Shown in pieces: positions 9,628 through 16,596 of a DNA stretch of 26,753 nt (the first letter of the stretch is position 1; each line of letters begins with the position of its first letter). Below the pieces are notes generated by a model, which was not told the DNA's origin, did not search any database, and worked only from the letters and a program-made list of their open reading frames with translations. The position numbers and the translations under genes are program-made. This DNA is from Collinsella sp. (GTDB taxonomy: Bacteria; Actinomycetota; Coriobacteriia; Coriobacteriales; Coriobacteriaceae): positions 10,507-37,259 of the forward strand of contig DXMX01000012.1 of assembly GCA_019413955.1 (NCBI GenBank), in the 5' to 3' direction.

Positions 9628-9648
9628 GTGCGGGCGGCATGACCGCAC
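9628..9648 (+). other. Intercistronic hairpin between pstB and phoU
   Basis: In the 92-nt gap after pstB, GTGCGG (9628-9633) can pair with CCGCAC (9643-9648) across a 9-nt loop. There is no T tract, so it is not a standard terminator; it could set transcript stability or phoU level. The call is weak because the stem is only 6 bp. Confidence 0.3.
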
Positions 9649-9668
9649 CCAACTGATTGGAGTGAACC

Positions 9669-10526
9669 ATGCGCAAACTGTTTTCCCGTCAGCTCATCGA
9701 GGCCCGTCACGAGATGCTGAGCATCTACGAGGCCGTCGATCTGGCCCTCCACGATGCCGTGAAGGCCTATGTGACCGACGACCGCAAGCTCGCCACCAAG
9801 ACCAAGAAGCGCACGCTTTCGATTGACGCACGCTGCGCCAACCTGGAGGCCGTCTGCTACAACCTGATTGCCACGCAGTCACCGGTCGCCTCCGACTTCC
9901 GCTTGCTGCAGACGATCATCTACGTCGACTTTAACCTGCAGCGCATGACCGATAAGGTTCGCCAGATTTGCCGCGCCACGCGTCATATGATCAAGGCCGA
10001 CATCTCGCTGCCCAAGGAGCTTGTCGGCACGGTCGAGGCCGAGGCTGAGGCCGTCTACCAGGTGCTGGGCTCTTCGCTTTCTGCGCTCGTCACCAACGAC
10101 ATGTCCATCATCTGCAACTTGGCCGTCGAGGACGAGCCAGTGCACGCCGCCTACGAGAAGTTCTTCCGCACCTTTAACCGCATGGACACGGGCGATTTTA
10201 TGGACGACGACAGCAACTATGACGACCTGCGCCGCGCCATCATGGTATCGCGCTATCTCGATCGCATCGCCTCGATTTCCATCGATGCCGCCTGCCGTCT
10301 GACCTTCCTGTTGACCGGACAGCGTATGACTGCCGGTGATATCGCCTGCACTGATGAGGATGAGCTCGAGAGCATGCGCGTGCCTTCGGGCGAGGGTGTT
10401 ATCATGAGGCCCGCCGTCGATGCACGCTACGTTGCCAAGGTGCCCGTTAACGAGGTCAGCGAGGGTCTTCGCTACCTGCTCGATCATCTTGAGGATGAGG
10501 ACGATGGCGAGGACGACGAGGAGTAA
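9669..10526 (+). CDS. phoU: Phosphate signalling protein PhoU
   Basis: Cytoplasmic helical-bundle protein that in the family couples Pst transport to the PhoR/PhoB two-component system and limits phosphate uptake. The 285-residue product has two PhoU repeats: the first with ATQSPVASDFRLLQTIIYV and DLQRM-like NLQRMTDKVRQI, the second with AIMVSRYLDRIASISIDAA. Usual PhoU is about 220 residues; the extra length is a linker after residue 215 and a very acidic tail (EDEDDGEDDEE). No phoR or phoB is seen in the window. The ribosome site is TTGGAGTG before the ATG. Confidence 0.93.
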   Translation: MRKLFSRQLIEARHEMLSIYEAVDLALHDAVKAYVTDDRKLATKTKKRTLSIDARCANLEAVCYNLIATQSPVASDFRLLQTIIYVDFNLQRMTDKVRQICRATRHMIKADISLPKELVGTVEAEAEAVYQVLGSSLSALVTNDMSIICNLAVEDEPVHAAYEKFFRTFNRMDTGDFMDDDSNYDDLRRAIMVSRYLDRIASISIDAACRLTFLLTGQRMTAGDIACTDEDELESMRVPSGEGVIMRPAVDARYVAKVPVNEVSEGLRYLLDHLEDEDDGEDDEE

Positions 10527-10563
10527 GTAACCCCGTTCGTCGAAAGATTGTAAATACCTAAGT

Positions 10564-10595
10564 GAGCGCGGCCTTGCACATGCGGGGCCGCGCTC
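10564..10595 (+). other. Strong hairpin between phoU and yggS
   Basis: GAGCGCGGCC (10564-10573) pairs perfectly with GGCCGCGCTC (10586-10595) around a 12-nt loop. Only TTGCGTT follows, not a run of T, so it is a poor intrinsic terminator. It marks the junction between the phosphate cassette and the remaining division genes, and may be a partial terminator, processing site or stability element. Confidence 0.6.
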
Positions 10596-10645
10596 TTGCG
10601 TTAGCATGGGACTACTTGTTTGGCTGTCAGCGGAGGCGATTGGCA

Positions 10646-11383
10646 ATGGATAACTATTTGGACTTGATGCGCGCTCGCCGCGAGCAGATTCTGGAACGTT
10701 TTTATGCGGCGCTCGATCGCGCGGGCCGTCCCCACGACGCCGCGAGCCTCATTGCCGTGTCCAAGACCGTTGGTGTCGATGAGACCGTTGCCGCCATCCA
10801 GGCGGGGTATCGCCATTTTGCCGAGAACCGCCCGCAGGAGCTGGTTCGCAAGCTCACGGGTCTGGCGGAGCATCCGGAGCTGCCCGAGGTGCGCTTCGAT
10901 ATGATCGGCAACCTGCAGACCAATAAGATCAATGCGGTGCTGGGCTCAGCCGAGCTGATTCACTCGGTGGGTTCGCTGCATCTGGCGCAGGCGATCTCGA
11001 GTCGTGCTGTTCGCAAGATTGAGGCAGGCGAGCTCGTCGGCCCCCAGCGTGTGCTCATTGAGGTCAATGTGAGTGGTGAGGAGTCGAAGGGAGGCTTTTC
11101 ACCCGATGAGATTCGCGCCGCCGCGGGTGAGCTTGCAGAACTTGAGGGAATTTGCGTACAGGGGCTTATGACTATGGCGCCCCGGGGGAATAAGGATGTG
11201 GCACGCCGCACCTTTGCGGGGCTTCGTGAGCTGAGGGATGAGCTGGAGGCGGCGCATCCCGATTTGAACCTGCCTGAGCTTTCCTGCGGTATGAGCGAGG
11301 ACTTTGAGTCTGCCCTTGAGGAGGGCTCTACGCTCGTTCGCCTGGGCAGGGTAGTATTTAGCCCGGAGTTTGCAGTAAAATAA
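10646..11383 (+). CDS. yggS: YggS/YlmE family pyridoxal phosphate homeostasis protein
   Basis: PLP-binding protein of the PROSC/YggS family, which keeps free pyridoxal phosphate in balance and has no known catalytic reaction. The 245 residues contain LIAVSKTVG with the Schiff-base Lys40, FAENRPQEL, FDMIGNLQTNKI, VLIEVNVSGEESKGGF, GLMTMAP and the phosphate-binding LSCGMSEDFESAL. The start at 10646 follows GGAGG (10632-10636) at 9 nt; an in-frame upstream extension to 10562 runs through the hairpin and has no site. It lies just ahead of sepF, as ylmE does next to ylmF. Confidence 0.95.
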   Translation: MDNYLDLMRARREQILERFYAALDRAGRPHDAASLIAVSKTVGVDETVAAIQAGYRHFAENRPQELVRKLTGLAEHPELPEVRFDMIGNLQTNKINAVLGSAELIHSVGSLHLAQAISSRAVRKIEAGELVGPQRVLIEVNVSGEESKGGFSPDEIRAAAGELAELEGICVQGLMTMAPRGNKDVARRTFAGLRELRDELEAAHPDLNLPELSCGMSEDFESALEEGSTLVRLGRVVFSPEFAVK

Positions 11384-11443
11384 GGCTCTGAAGTGCGCAC
11401 TGATTATCGGGGCGCCTGCACTAAACCGCGAGAGGACACAACC

Positions 11444-12166
11444 ATGGGCTTCCTTGACGAGATTAAAAATAAGATGCACCTGGGCGGCCAGCAGGGTTAC
11501 GACCAGGGTTATGGCCAGGACGACGACTACGGCTACGATGACGGCTACGACGATGGCTATCAGAACAACGGCTACAGTGGTGCTTCGGGCGAGGGCTTCT
11601 ACACCCAAGACGAGCCGAGCAACGGCCTGCTTGGCCAGACGCGCCGCGGTGAAGCTGAGTCGGTTGCCGTGTATACGCGCTCCGGTCAGCTGGTCGGCGA
11701 TGACTCCCGCCATGCCACGACGTATAACCCGCCTTCGCGCTCGCAGGACAGTGTTGCGAGCGGTTATCGTCCTGGTGCCTATGACACGCCGTCGAGCTAC
11801 GCCGAGAATACCCGCGCCCGTGCCGCCGCTGCACCCGCGCCTGCACCGAGCGATGCCTCGGCCTATGCGAGCAATATCATCAACGCCACGCCGCAGCTGC
11901 CGGCCTATGTCCTGCGCCCCGAGAGCTATGACGACGTGGAGACCGTGGTGCGCCGCGTTCGCACCAAGCAGCCTGTCGCACTGATTTTTGTGGGCGTACG
12001 CACCGAAGTTGCCAAGCGCGTCTTGGACTTCTCTTACGGCTTTGCCTGCGGTCTGGGTGCCACGGTCAAGGAGGTGGGCGACCGCGTGTTCATGGTGCTG
12101 CCCGCCGGTTGCGAGGTCAAAGATTCCGATCTCAAGAAGCTTCGTGCCGACGGCTACCTTAAGTAA
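11444..12166 (+). CDS. sepF: Cell division protein SepF, with Tyr/Gly/Asp-rich linker
   Basis: Membrane-binding FtsZ partner; in Actinobacteria it is the main tether of the ring and fits the absence of ftsA here. Residues 1-12 (MGFLDEIKNKMH) form the amphipathic membrane helix. Residues 16-45 are a low-complexity GY/D/Q-rich stretch, followed by a long Ser/Ala/Pro linker with several RSG-type patches. The SepF core (about 153-240) contains VLRPESYDDVETVV, VALIFVG and GATVKEVGDRVFMVLPAG. At 240 residues it is longer than the 150-residue B. subtilis protein, because of the linker. The start at 11444 is chosen over the frame start at 11393 because it gives the membrane helix and has an AGAGGA site. 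Confidence 0.94.
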   Translation: MGFLDEIKNKMHLGGQQGYDQGYGQDDDYGYDDGYDDGYQNNGYSGASGEGFYTQDEPSNGLLGQTRRGEAESVAVYTRSGQLVGDDSRHATTYNPPSRSQDSVASGYRPGAYDTPSSYAENTRARAAAAPAPAPSDASAYASNIINATPQLPAYVLRPESYDDVETVVRRVRTKQPVALIFVGVRTEVAKRVLDFSYGFACGLGATVKEVGDRVFMVLPAGCEVKDSDLKKLRADGYLK

Positions 12167-12187
12167 AGACAAGACGAGGAGATTCCC

Positions 12188-12469
12188 ATCAACATCTACA
12201 CTATCGTCCAGCTGGTCAACACGCTGTTCAACTTCTATTCCACGCTCATTGTCGTCTACTGCTTTATGACGTGGATTCCCATGAAGCAGGGTGGTTTGCT
12301 TCAGGATATTGCCGCGGTGCTTGATAGCGTGTGCGGTCCGTGGCTCAACCTGTTCCGTCGTTTCATCCCGCCGATGGGCGGTATCGATTTTTCGCCGGTC
12401 GTTGCGATTATTGCGTTGCAGTTGGTGCAGAGGCTGGTTCTGCAGCTTCTTATAGGTATACTCGTGTAG
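12188..12469 (+). CDS. yggT: YggT/YlmG family membrane protein, apparent ATC start
   Basis: Small two-helix membrane protein of the YggT family, found next to sepF and divIVA in many Gram-positive bacteria and thought to affect division and nucleoid position. The readable ATG at 12266 would cut off the first membrane helix. In the same frame, ATC at 12188 lies 6 nt after AGGAG (12177-12181) and gives 93 residues beginning NIYTIVQLVNTLFNFYSTLIV, a full first helix; the C-terminal half has WLNLFRRFIPPMGGIDFSPVVAI, here given as FRRFIPPMGGIDFSP, the YggT signature. The frame upstream of 12188 runs back only to the sepF stop. The start call is inference from the site and family length. Confidence 0.85.
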   Translation: MNIYTIVQLVNTLFNFYSTLIVVYCFMTWIPMKQGGLLQDIAAVLDSVCGPWLNLFRRFIPPMGGIDFSPVVAIIALQLVQRLVLQLLIGILV

Positions 12470-12530
12470 AACTGACTTAGTAACTTACGTCGGGCGTGTA
12501 GCGCCGAGGCGATGAAAAAGGAGACTTGTT

Positions 12531-13205
12531 ATGGCTATTACCCCTGCAGACATCCAGGCTCAGACTTTCTCTGAGGCCAAGCGTGGCTACGATCCTGCTG
12601 AGGTCGACGTCTTCTTGGAGACGCTGTCCTCCGAGGTTGACGCTATGCTCGCTAAGATCGTCGACCTTAAGGGTCGCCTGACTGCTACCGAGCAGCAGCT
12701 TGCCGATGCGCAGGCTCAGCTTGCCCAAGCTCAGGATGCCACCGCCCAGGCCGTTCCTGCCGCCCCCGTGGCTGCTCCCGCCCCTGACTTCTCCGCTCAG
12801 GAGCGCCAGATTTCCGCTGCCCTGATCGCTGCCCAGCAGACCGCTGAGACCATCGTCAACGATGCCAACGAGAACGCTGAGCGTATCCGCAACGAGGCTG
12901 ACGCCAAGGCCCGCGAGGTTATCCGCCAGGCTCTGACCGAGAAGCAGGCCGAGCTCGAGGAGATCGATCGTCTCAAGGCTTCCCGTGAGGAGTTCAAGGC
13001 AGAGTATCTCAAGCTCATCCAGCACTTCATGGACGATGCCCAGAATTCCTTCCCGGCCGATCTGATGGCCTCCACGCCGGTCGGTTCTGCCGCTTCTCCT
13101 GCAGTGACTGTTCCCGCCGAGCCGCTGCCCGTCGCTGACCCGGTTGTCCCCGTGGCCGATCCCTTCGCCCCGATCGACAACTTTGCTGCCGACGACCTGG
13201 ACTAA
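12531..13205 (+). CDS. divIVA: DivIVA domain protein (Wag31-like)
   Basis: Coiled-coil protein that gathers at curved membrane (poles and septa) and guides growth or division. The 224 residues start with the DivIVA membrane-binding domain (ITPADIQAQTFSEAKRGYD, then PAEVDVFLE), followed by a first coiled coil (about 35-72), an Ala/Gln/Pro-rich linker (about 62-95), a second coiled coil (about 95-165, with QQTAETIVNDANENAERIR) and a Pro/Val/Ala tail. AAAAAGGAGA is a strong ribosome site before 12531. A TATACT word at 12457-12462, inside the end of yggT, could be a -10 box for a private promoter, but no good -35 is seen. A terminator follows. Confidence 0.95.
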   Translation: MAITPADIQAQTFSEAKRGYDPAEVDVFLETLSSEVDAMLAKIVDLKGRLTATEQQLADAQAQLAQAQDATAQAVPAAPVAAPAPDFSAQERQISAALIAAQQTAETIVNDANENAERIRNEADAKAREVIRQALTEKQAELEEIDRLKASREEFKAEYLKLIQHFMDDAQNSFPADLMASTPVGSAASPAVTVPAEPLPVADPVVPVADPFAPIDNFAADDLD

Positions 13206-13234
13206 CATTCGGCCTACAATTTAGTGCCTAGAAA

Positions 13235-13262
13235 GGACCCGCAGCTTGCGGGTCCTTTTTTA
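13235..13262 (+). terminator. Rho-independent terminator after divIVA
   Basis: GGACCCGC (13235-13242) pairs with GCGGGTCC (13248-13255), extendable by an A-T pair, and is followed by TTTTTTT. It closes the plus-strand division block. Confidence 0.93.
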
Positions 13263-13286
13263 TGACTGTGCCGGAGCGCGTAACAT

Positions 13287-13324
13287 AAAAAACCGAGCCC
13301 TGCACATAATGGCGCAGAACTCGG
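13287..13324 (-). terminator. Rho-independent terminator of the nitroreductase transcript
   Basis: Read on the minus strand, CCGAGTTCTGC (13314-13324) pairs with GCAGGGCTCGG (13293-13303) with two G-U pairs, followed by TTTTTT (13287-13292). It faces the divIVA terminator, so the two transcripts are insulated from each other. Confidence 0.9.
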
Positions 13325-13371
13325 CGAACGGGTGAGCGGTCAAGGGTAGGTTTTAAGGCATGTCCCAAAAC

Positions 13372-13902
13372 CTACTTGAGGAGGAAGTCGGAGAGGGGAA
13401 TGGTACGGGCCTCGCGATGCTCGGGATCGGCGATGTGGTCGGCAGGATATCCACAGACGAGCATGTGATAGGGATAGACGCCCTTGGGCAGATTGAACTG
13501 CTCCTGCGCCACCTCAGGCTTAAAATGGCATACCCAGCACGTTCCCAGGCCCTGCTCGGTGGCCTCCATCATCATCTGATCACACACGATTGAGGTGTCG
13601 ATTTCACTAGAATTCATCTGGTCATACGGGCGCACCCAAGCATCACCGGTAACGCTGCAAATAAGGAAGACAAGCGGAGCGCCAAAGATAGACTCATCAC
13701 GAGCAAACCGAGGTTGACAAGCAGCTGCCTTCTCCAGAAGCTCAGGCGTATCCAACACCATCACACGGGTTGGATGATTATTACAAGCAGAAGGAGCAAT
13801 ACGCCCAGCCTCAACAATGGCATCCACCACAGCCTGCTCCACAGAACGATTCTCAAAAGAACGACAAGAATACCGATCCCGAGCCAGATCCAAATAAGAC
13901 AT
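13372..13902 (-). CDS. Nitroreductase family protein (FMN-dependent)
   Basis: Flavin oxidoreductase of the NfsA/NfnB-like fold; the substrate cannot be told from sequence. The 176 residues contain RYSCRSFENR (FMN phosphate-binding Arg/Ser region), GRIAPSACNNHPTRVMV and GLGTCWVCHFKPEV, with C-terminal MLVCGYP. The start at 13902 is chosen because TGGAGG lies 6 nt upstream on the minus strand; an in-frame extension to 13968 adds 22 residues with no site. The length is typical of the short subfamily common in gut anaerobes. The 5' third uses more T-ending codons than the neighbouring genes. It is flanked downstream by its own terminator and upstream by a repeat-rich gap. Confidence 0.9.
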   Translation of the reverse strand: MSYLDLARDRYSCRSFENRSVEQAVVDAIVEAGRIAPSACNNHPTRVMVLDTPELLEKAAACQPRFARDESIFGAPLVFLICSVTGDAWVRPYDQMNSSEIDTSIVCDQMMMEATEQGLGTCWVCHFKPEVAQEQFNLPKGVYPYHMLVCGYPADHIADPEHREARTIPLSDFLLK

Positions 13903-13935
13903 ACAAGCCCTCCAACAATTAAAAATCAAACAAAC

Positions 13936-14060
13936 CCAAAGTAACCCAAACGGTACCCAAAGCAGCAATCAGCCAAACGCTCATCGAGGGCCAAAGTGTC
14001 CGAACGGATACCAAAGGTCCCTTCAGCCAAACCCCCATTGCGCTATAACTATCAGCCAAA
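13936..14060. repeat. Degenerate tandem repeats upstream of the nitroreductase gene
   Basis: The module CCAAAG...CGG.ACCAAAG occurs at 13936-13962 and, with changes, at 13991-14016 (start-to-start 55 nt). CAGCCAAA occurs at 13970-13977, 14024-14031 and 14053-14060 (the first two 54 nt apart). The region is thus two diverged 55-nt units plus a third partial one. It lies 34-158 nt upstream of the nitroreductase start and could hold operator sites, but no known operator was recognised. Confidence 0.6.
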
Positions 14061-14065
14061 GTTCC

Positions 14066-14190
14066 CAATGGTGGTACGTAAGGGAGCGGGCCCGGCCACT
14101 AATAACCTTTTGAACGACTCTGCTTGCAGCCGGAGTGAAAAAGGTTATTAGTGGCCGGGCCCGCGACCGCCGGGGCACGTACCCCCAATT
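14066..14190. repeat. Perfect 26-bp inverted repeat with imperfect outer arms
   Basis: The arms at 14086-14111 and 14139-14164 (starting GCGGGCCCGGCCACTAATAA) are perfect reverse complements of 26 nt with a 27-nt spacer. The spacer itself can fold (ACTC 14117-14120 with GAGT 14133-14136; CTGC with GCAG). Outside, CAATGGTGGTACGT (14066-14079) and ACGTACCCCCAATT (14177-14190) form imperfect outer arms. The right edge overlaps the stop codon of the DUF47 gene. No ORF lies within. It may be a MITE or REP-like element, or a strong 3' hairpin of the minus-strand DUF47 transcript. Confidence 0.9.
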
Positions 14191-14812
14191 AACTGTTCTT
14201 CATGACAATCGAATCCACAACATCGGCCACATTCTCACAGCAGTCAGCGCAGTACTCCAGGAAGGCGTACACGTCACGCCAGGCGATGACCTCGAGCGGG
14301 TCCTTGCCGTTAACGTGCAGGTTGCGCATGGCGTTGATATAGAGCTCGTCGGCTTCGGACTCGATGGTGTTGATCTGGATGACGAGTTCGCGCAGGGTCT
14401 TGGACTTGCGGTAGTTGGGCAGCTCGACCATCAGGTCTTTCATGGCGCGGCAGGCGTCAGTCACCTTGTGGGCGATGACAATGGCGTCGGGATGGATGCT
14501 CTGGATGTTGGTGAAGTAGACGCGCTGCACGACGCCCTCGATGCGGTCGAGTACGGTGTCGAGTGAGCAGCTCATCAGATCCAGATCCTCGCGCTCGAGC
14601 GGGGTGATAAAGGCGGTGAGCAAGGCGTCTTCGAGCTCATGGTGCTTCTTGTCGGCCGCATGCTCAATCGCATGCATCTTATCGAGCATGTCGTGGATCT
14701 GCGCGGGGTCAAAGTTCTCAAAAATCTTGGTGAGCAGCTCGGCTGCCTGAACGGCGAGGTCGGCGCAGGCAACGTAGTTATCAAAGTAGAACGAATCGGG
14801 TTTCTTTGCCAT
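14189..14812 (-). CDS. DUF47 family PhoU-like protein (Pit accessory regulator)
   Basis: Helical PhoU-like protein that is commonly encoded next to Pit-type phosphate permeases and is thought to regulate them. The 207 residues match the family length and show DMLDKMHAIEHAADKKHHELEDALLTAF, given here as MHAIEHAADKKHHELED, a likely metal-binding E/H/D cluster, then FITPLEREDLDLM, LDTVLDRIEGVV and NTIESEADELY. The start at 14812 follows AAAGGA at 10 nt. It lies 67 nt downstream of the permease gene on the same strand, so the two form an operon. Confidence 0.93.
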   Translation of the reverse strand: MAKKPDSFYFDNYVACADLAVQAAELLTKIFENFDPAQIHDMLDKMHAIEHAADKKHHELEDALLTAFITPLEREDLDLMSCSLDTVLDRIEGVVQRVYFTNIQSIHPDAIVIAHKVTDACRAMKDLMVELPNYRKSKTLRELVIQINTIESEADELYINAMRNLHVNGKDPLEVIAWRDVYAFLEYCADCCENVADVVDSIVMKNS

Positions 14813-14879
14813 GGGTGGGTCCTTTCGAGGCGAAGACGGGTGGGCGAAGTGTTGCGGTCCGGATGGACGCTCGGTTTGA

Positions 14880-15929
14880 TTAGAGGAACATCATGAACAG
14901 CTTGGCCATGACAAAGCTGATGAGTCCGCAGGCAGGGAAGGTGAAGAACCAGGTGAACATCATGTCCTTGACGACGCCGAAGTTGATGGCCGAGAGGCGC
15001 TTGACGGCACCGACGCCCATGATGGCGCAGGTCTTGATGTGTGTGGAGGACACGGGGATGCCGGTAAGGGTGGCAAGCAGCAGGTTCGCGGCGCCCGCCA
15101 GGTCGGCGGAGAAGCCCTGGTACTTTTCGAGCTTGACCATGCTCTGGCCGACGGACTTGATGATGCGCTCGCCGCCCACGCTGGTGCCGATGCCCATAGT
15201 GGCCGAGCACAGCAGCATAATCCAGATGGGGATGCCTGCATCGCCGACGCTCGTCTGGCCGCTGGCAAAGGCCACGCCTAAAAAGAGCACGCCGATGAAC
15301 TTCTGTCCATCCTGCGCGCCGTGCATAAAGCTCATGGCCGCGGCGCTCGCGATCTGAGCGTATTTAAAGAAGACATTGGCACGTCGCCTGTTGGCGGCGG
15401 CGAAAAGAATCGAGACGAGCTTGCACAGGACCCAGCCCATGACAAAGCCCAGGCCTATGGAGAGCGCCAGGCCGTAGATGACCTTCATCCACTCGTGGAC
15501 GTTGACGCTGCTCGCACCGCCGAGGGCGATGGCGGCACCGGTCAGGCCGGCGATAAGGCTGTGGCTTTGCGAGGTGGGGATGCCAAAACGCGACGCAGTG
15601 GCGCCGTAGACGACGATGGAGAACAGCGCCGCGCATAGGCAGGCGAGCGCCATGGTGCTGTTTCCGCCAAAGTCGACGATATGTGAGATGGTGTTGGCGA
15701 CGCTCGCGTTAAAGTGCGTCATGATGAGCACGCCGAGGAAGTTGAATGCGGCGCTCATGAGAATGGCGGCGCGGGCGGGCATGCAACGCGTAGTGACGCA
15801 GGTCGCGATGGCGTTGGGCGCGTCGGTCCATCCATTGACGAAGATGGCGCCCAACGCGAGGATCACGGTGACGGCAAGGACTGGGTTCGACACAATTTGG
15901 CCGAGGAAGGTTGAGAACGTTACGTCCAT
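14880..15929 (-). CDS. pit: Inorganic phosphate permease, PiT family
   Basis: Ion-coupled phosphate transporter (PF01384 type) in the cytoplasmic membrane. The 349 residues have about ten predicted helices. The duplicated PiT signature is visible: NGWTDAPNAIATCVTTR in the N-terminal half, and in the C-terminal half SFMHGAQDGQKFIGVL and GIPVSSTHIKTCAIMGVG; GIPTSQSHSLIAGLTGAA is also typical. The ATG at 15929 has only a weak site (GAGAAAG); a much stronger one lies 57 nt further upstream before a three-codon ORF. It is co-transcribed with the DUF47 gene. Confidence 0.94.
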   Translation of the reverse strand: MDVTFSTFLGQIVSNPVLAVTVILALGAIFVNGWTDAPNAIATCVTTRCMPARAAILMSAAFNFLGVLIMTHFNASVANTISHIVDFGGNSTMALACLCAALFSIVVYGATASRFGIPTSQSHSLIAGLTGAAIALGGASSVNVHEWMKVIYGLALSIGLGFVMGWVLCKLVSILFAAANRRRANVFFKYAQIASAAAMSFMHGAQDGQKFIGVLFLGVAFASGQTSVGDAGIPIWIMLLCSATMGIGTSVGGERIIKSVGQSMVKLEKYQGFSADLAGAANLLLATLTGIPVSSTHIKTCAIMGVGAVKRLSAINFGVVKDMMFTWFFTFPACGLISFVMAKLFMMFL

Positions 15930-15959
15930 ATATGGGCTTTCTCGAAGTTTGCAGACACG

Positions 15960-15991
15960 TTACAAAAACATGATAAATCGTATCACCTCCT
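15960..15991 (-). promoter_or_regulatory. Full Shine-Dalgarno sequence with three-codon upstream ORF before pit
   Basis: On the minus strand AGGAGGTGAT (15982-15991) matches the whole anti-Shine-Dalgarno core. The first ATG after it (15969-15971) opens Met-Phe-Leu-stop (15960-15971), in the same frame as the permease ATG at 15929. Spacing between AGGAGG and this ATG is 14 nt, rather long. This may be a leader mini-ORF or a ribosome standby site that tunes pit translation. Confidence 0.4.
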
Positions 15992-16059
15992 GCGGGTCTC
16001 TTTACCGAGTTCTGATGGGAGAAGTAATTTTTTGGCACTAAAATTGAATATTAGCCCTG

Positions 16060-16088
16060 TTGACCGTGGGTGTTCTTTTTGCTAACAC
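16060..16088 (+). promoter_or_regulatory. Candidate sigma-70 type promoter for the small gene at 16179
   Basis: TTGACC (16060-16065, five of six consensus bases) is followed after exactly 17 nt by TAACAC (16083-16088), a weak -10. The pair lies about 90 nt upstream of the gene. The weak -10 keeps confidence low. Confidence 0.35.
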
Positions 16089-16178
16089 GCCATGCGGACA
16101 CGCGCGTTCGCTCCGACACTCCAAAACCACAGTCTGTTCGCTTTACAACATGCAAACATGCGTTCGATAATAGGAGAC

Positions 16179-16517
16179 ATGGAATATCGACAGACAGATG
16201 GCAAAACTCGGCGCGTGCACAAGCAGTATGTGGACGTCGTGGCTCGCATCCTCGCGGGCGGACAGGTCGTGCCGGTCACCGTCTGCTGGGTCGACGGTCG
16301 TTGCTTTACGATTGACGAGATTGTCTCGTCCACGGGCTTTGGCTTAACGGTTCACGGTGTTCGTACGGCGACCTATAAGGTGCGTTTTGGCGGGCACGCG
16401 ACCGAGTTGTATCTGGAGGACCAGACGCGCGAGCGGGCGGACGGCTCGCAGGCACACGTGATGCGTTGGTGGGTCTGGGCCTTTGATCGCACGCTCGAGG
16501 GCGAGCGCCGTAGGTAA
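16179..16517 (+). CDS. Small conserved-looking protein of unknown function
   Basis: The 112-residue product is basic at its start (MEYRQTDGKTRRVHKQYVDV) and then forms what looks like a small beta-rich domain: ARILAGGQVVPVTVCWVDGR, FTIDEIVSSTGFGLTVHGV, TATYKVRFGGHATELYLEDQ and a final MRWWVWAFDRTLE. The pattern of an input strand, a substituted loop and a closing Trp-rich strand recalls the short DUF6504-type proteins, but I do not claim membership. The start is unsure: AGGAG lies only 2 nt before the ATG at 16179; ATGs at 16158 and 16092 are in frame. It is cytoplasmic (no signal or membrane helix). Confidence 0.7.
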   Translation: MEYRQTDGKTRRVHKQYVDVVARILAGGQVVPVTVCWVDGRCFTIDEIVSSTGFGLTVHGVRTATYKVRFGGHATELYLEDQTRERADGSQAHVMRWWVWAFDRTLEGERRR

Positions 16518-16596
16518 GGACGTACGGCATTCGGGTACAATGACAGGAATCTTGTCAGCTACTGCGCTGTCGCGGCGCTTTTGAAAGGACGAAATT

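Noticed and set aside
10562..10645. N-terminal extension of YggS by 28 codons
   Set aside because: It runs through a strong hairpin, has no ribosome site, and the family begins near residue 1 of the shorter form, which has GGAGG.
12266..12469. YggT starting at the first ATG (67 residues)
   Set aside because: This form lacks most of the first membrane helix and has no ribosome site, while AGGAG is well placed for the ATC at 12188.
16033..16050. Sigma-54-like sequence TGGCAC-N5-TTGAA
   Set aside because: The -24 part is perfect but the -12 part lacks the GC dinucleotide (TTGAA instead of TTGCA), and no enhancer-type activator context is seen.
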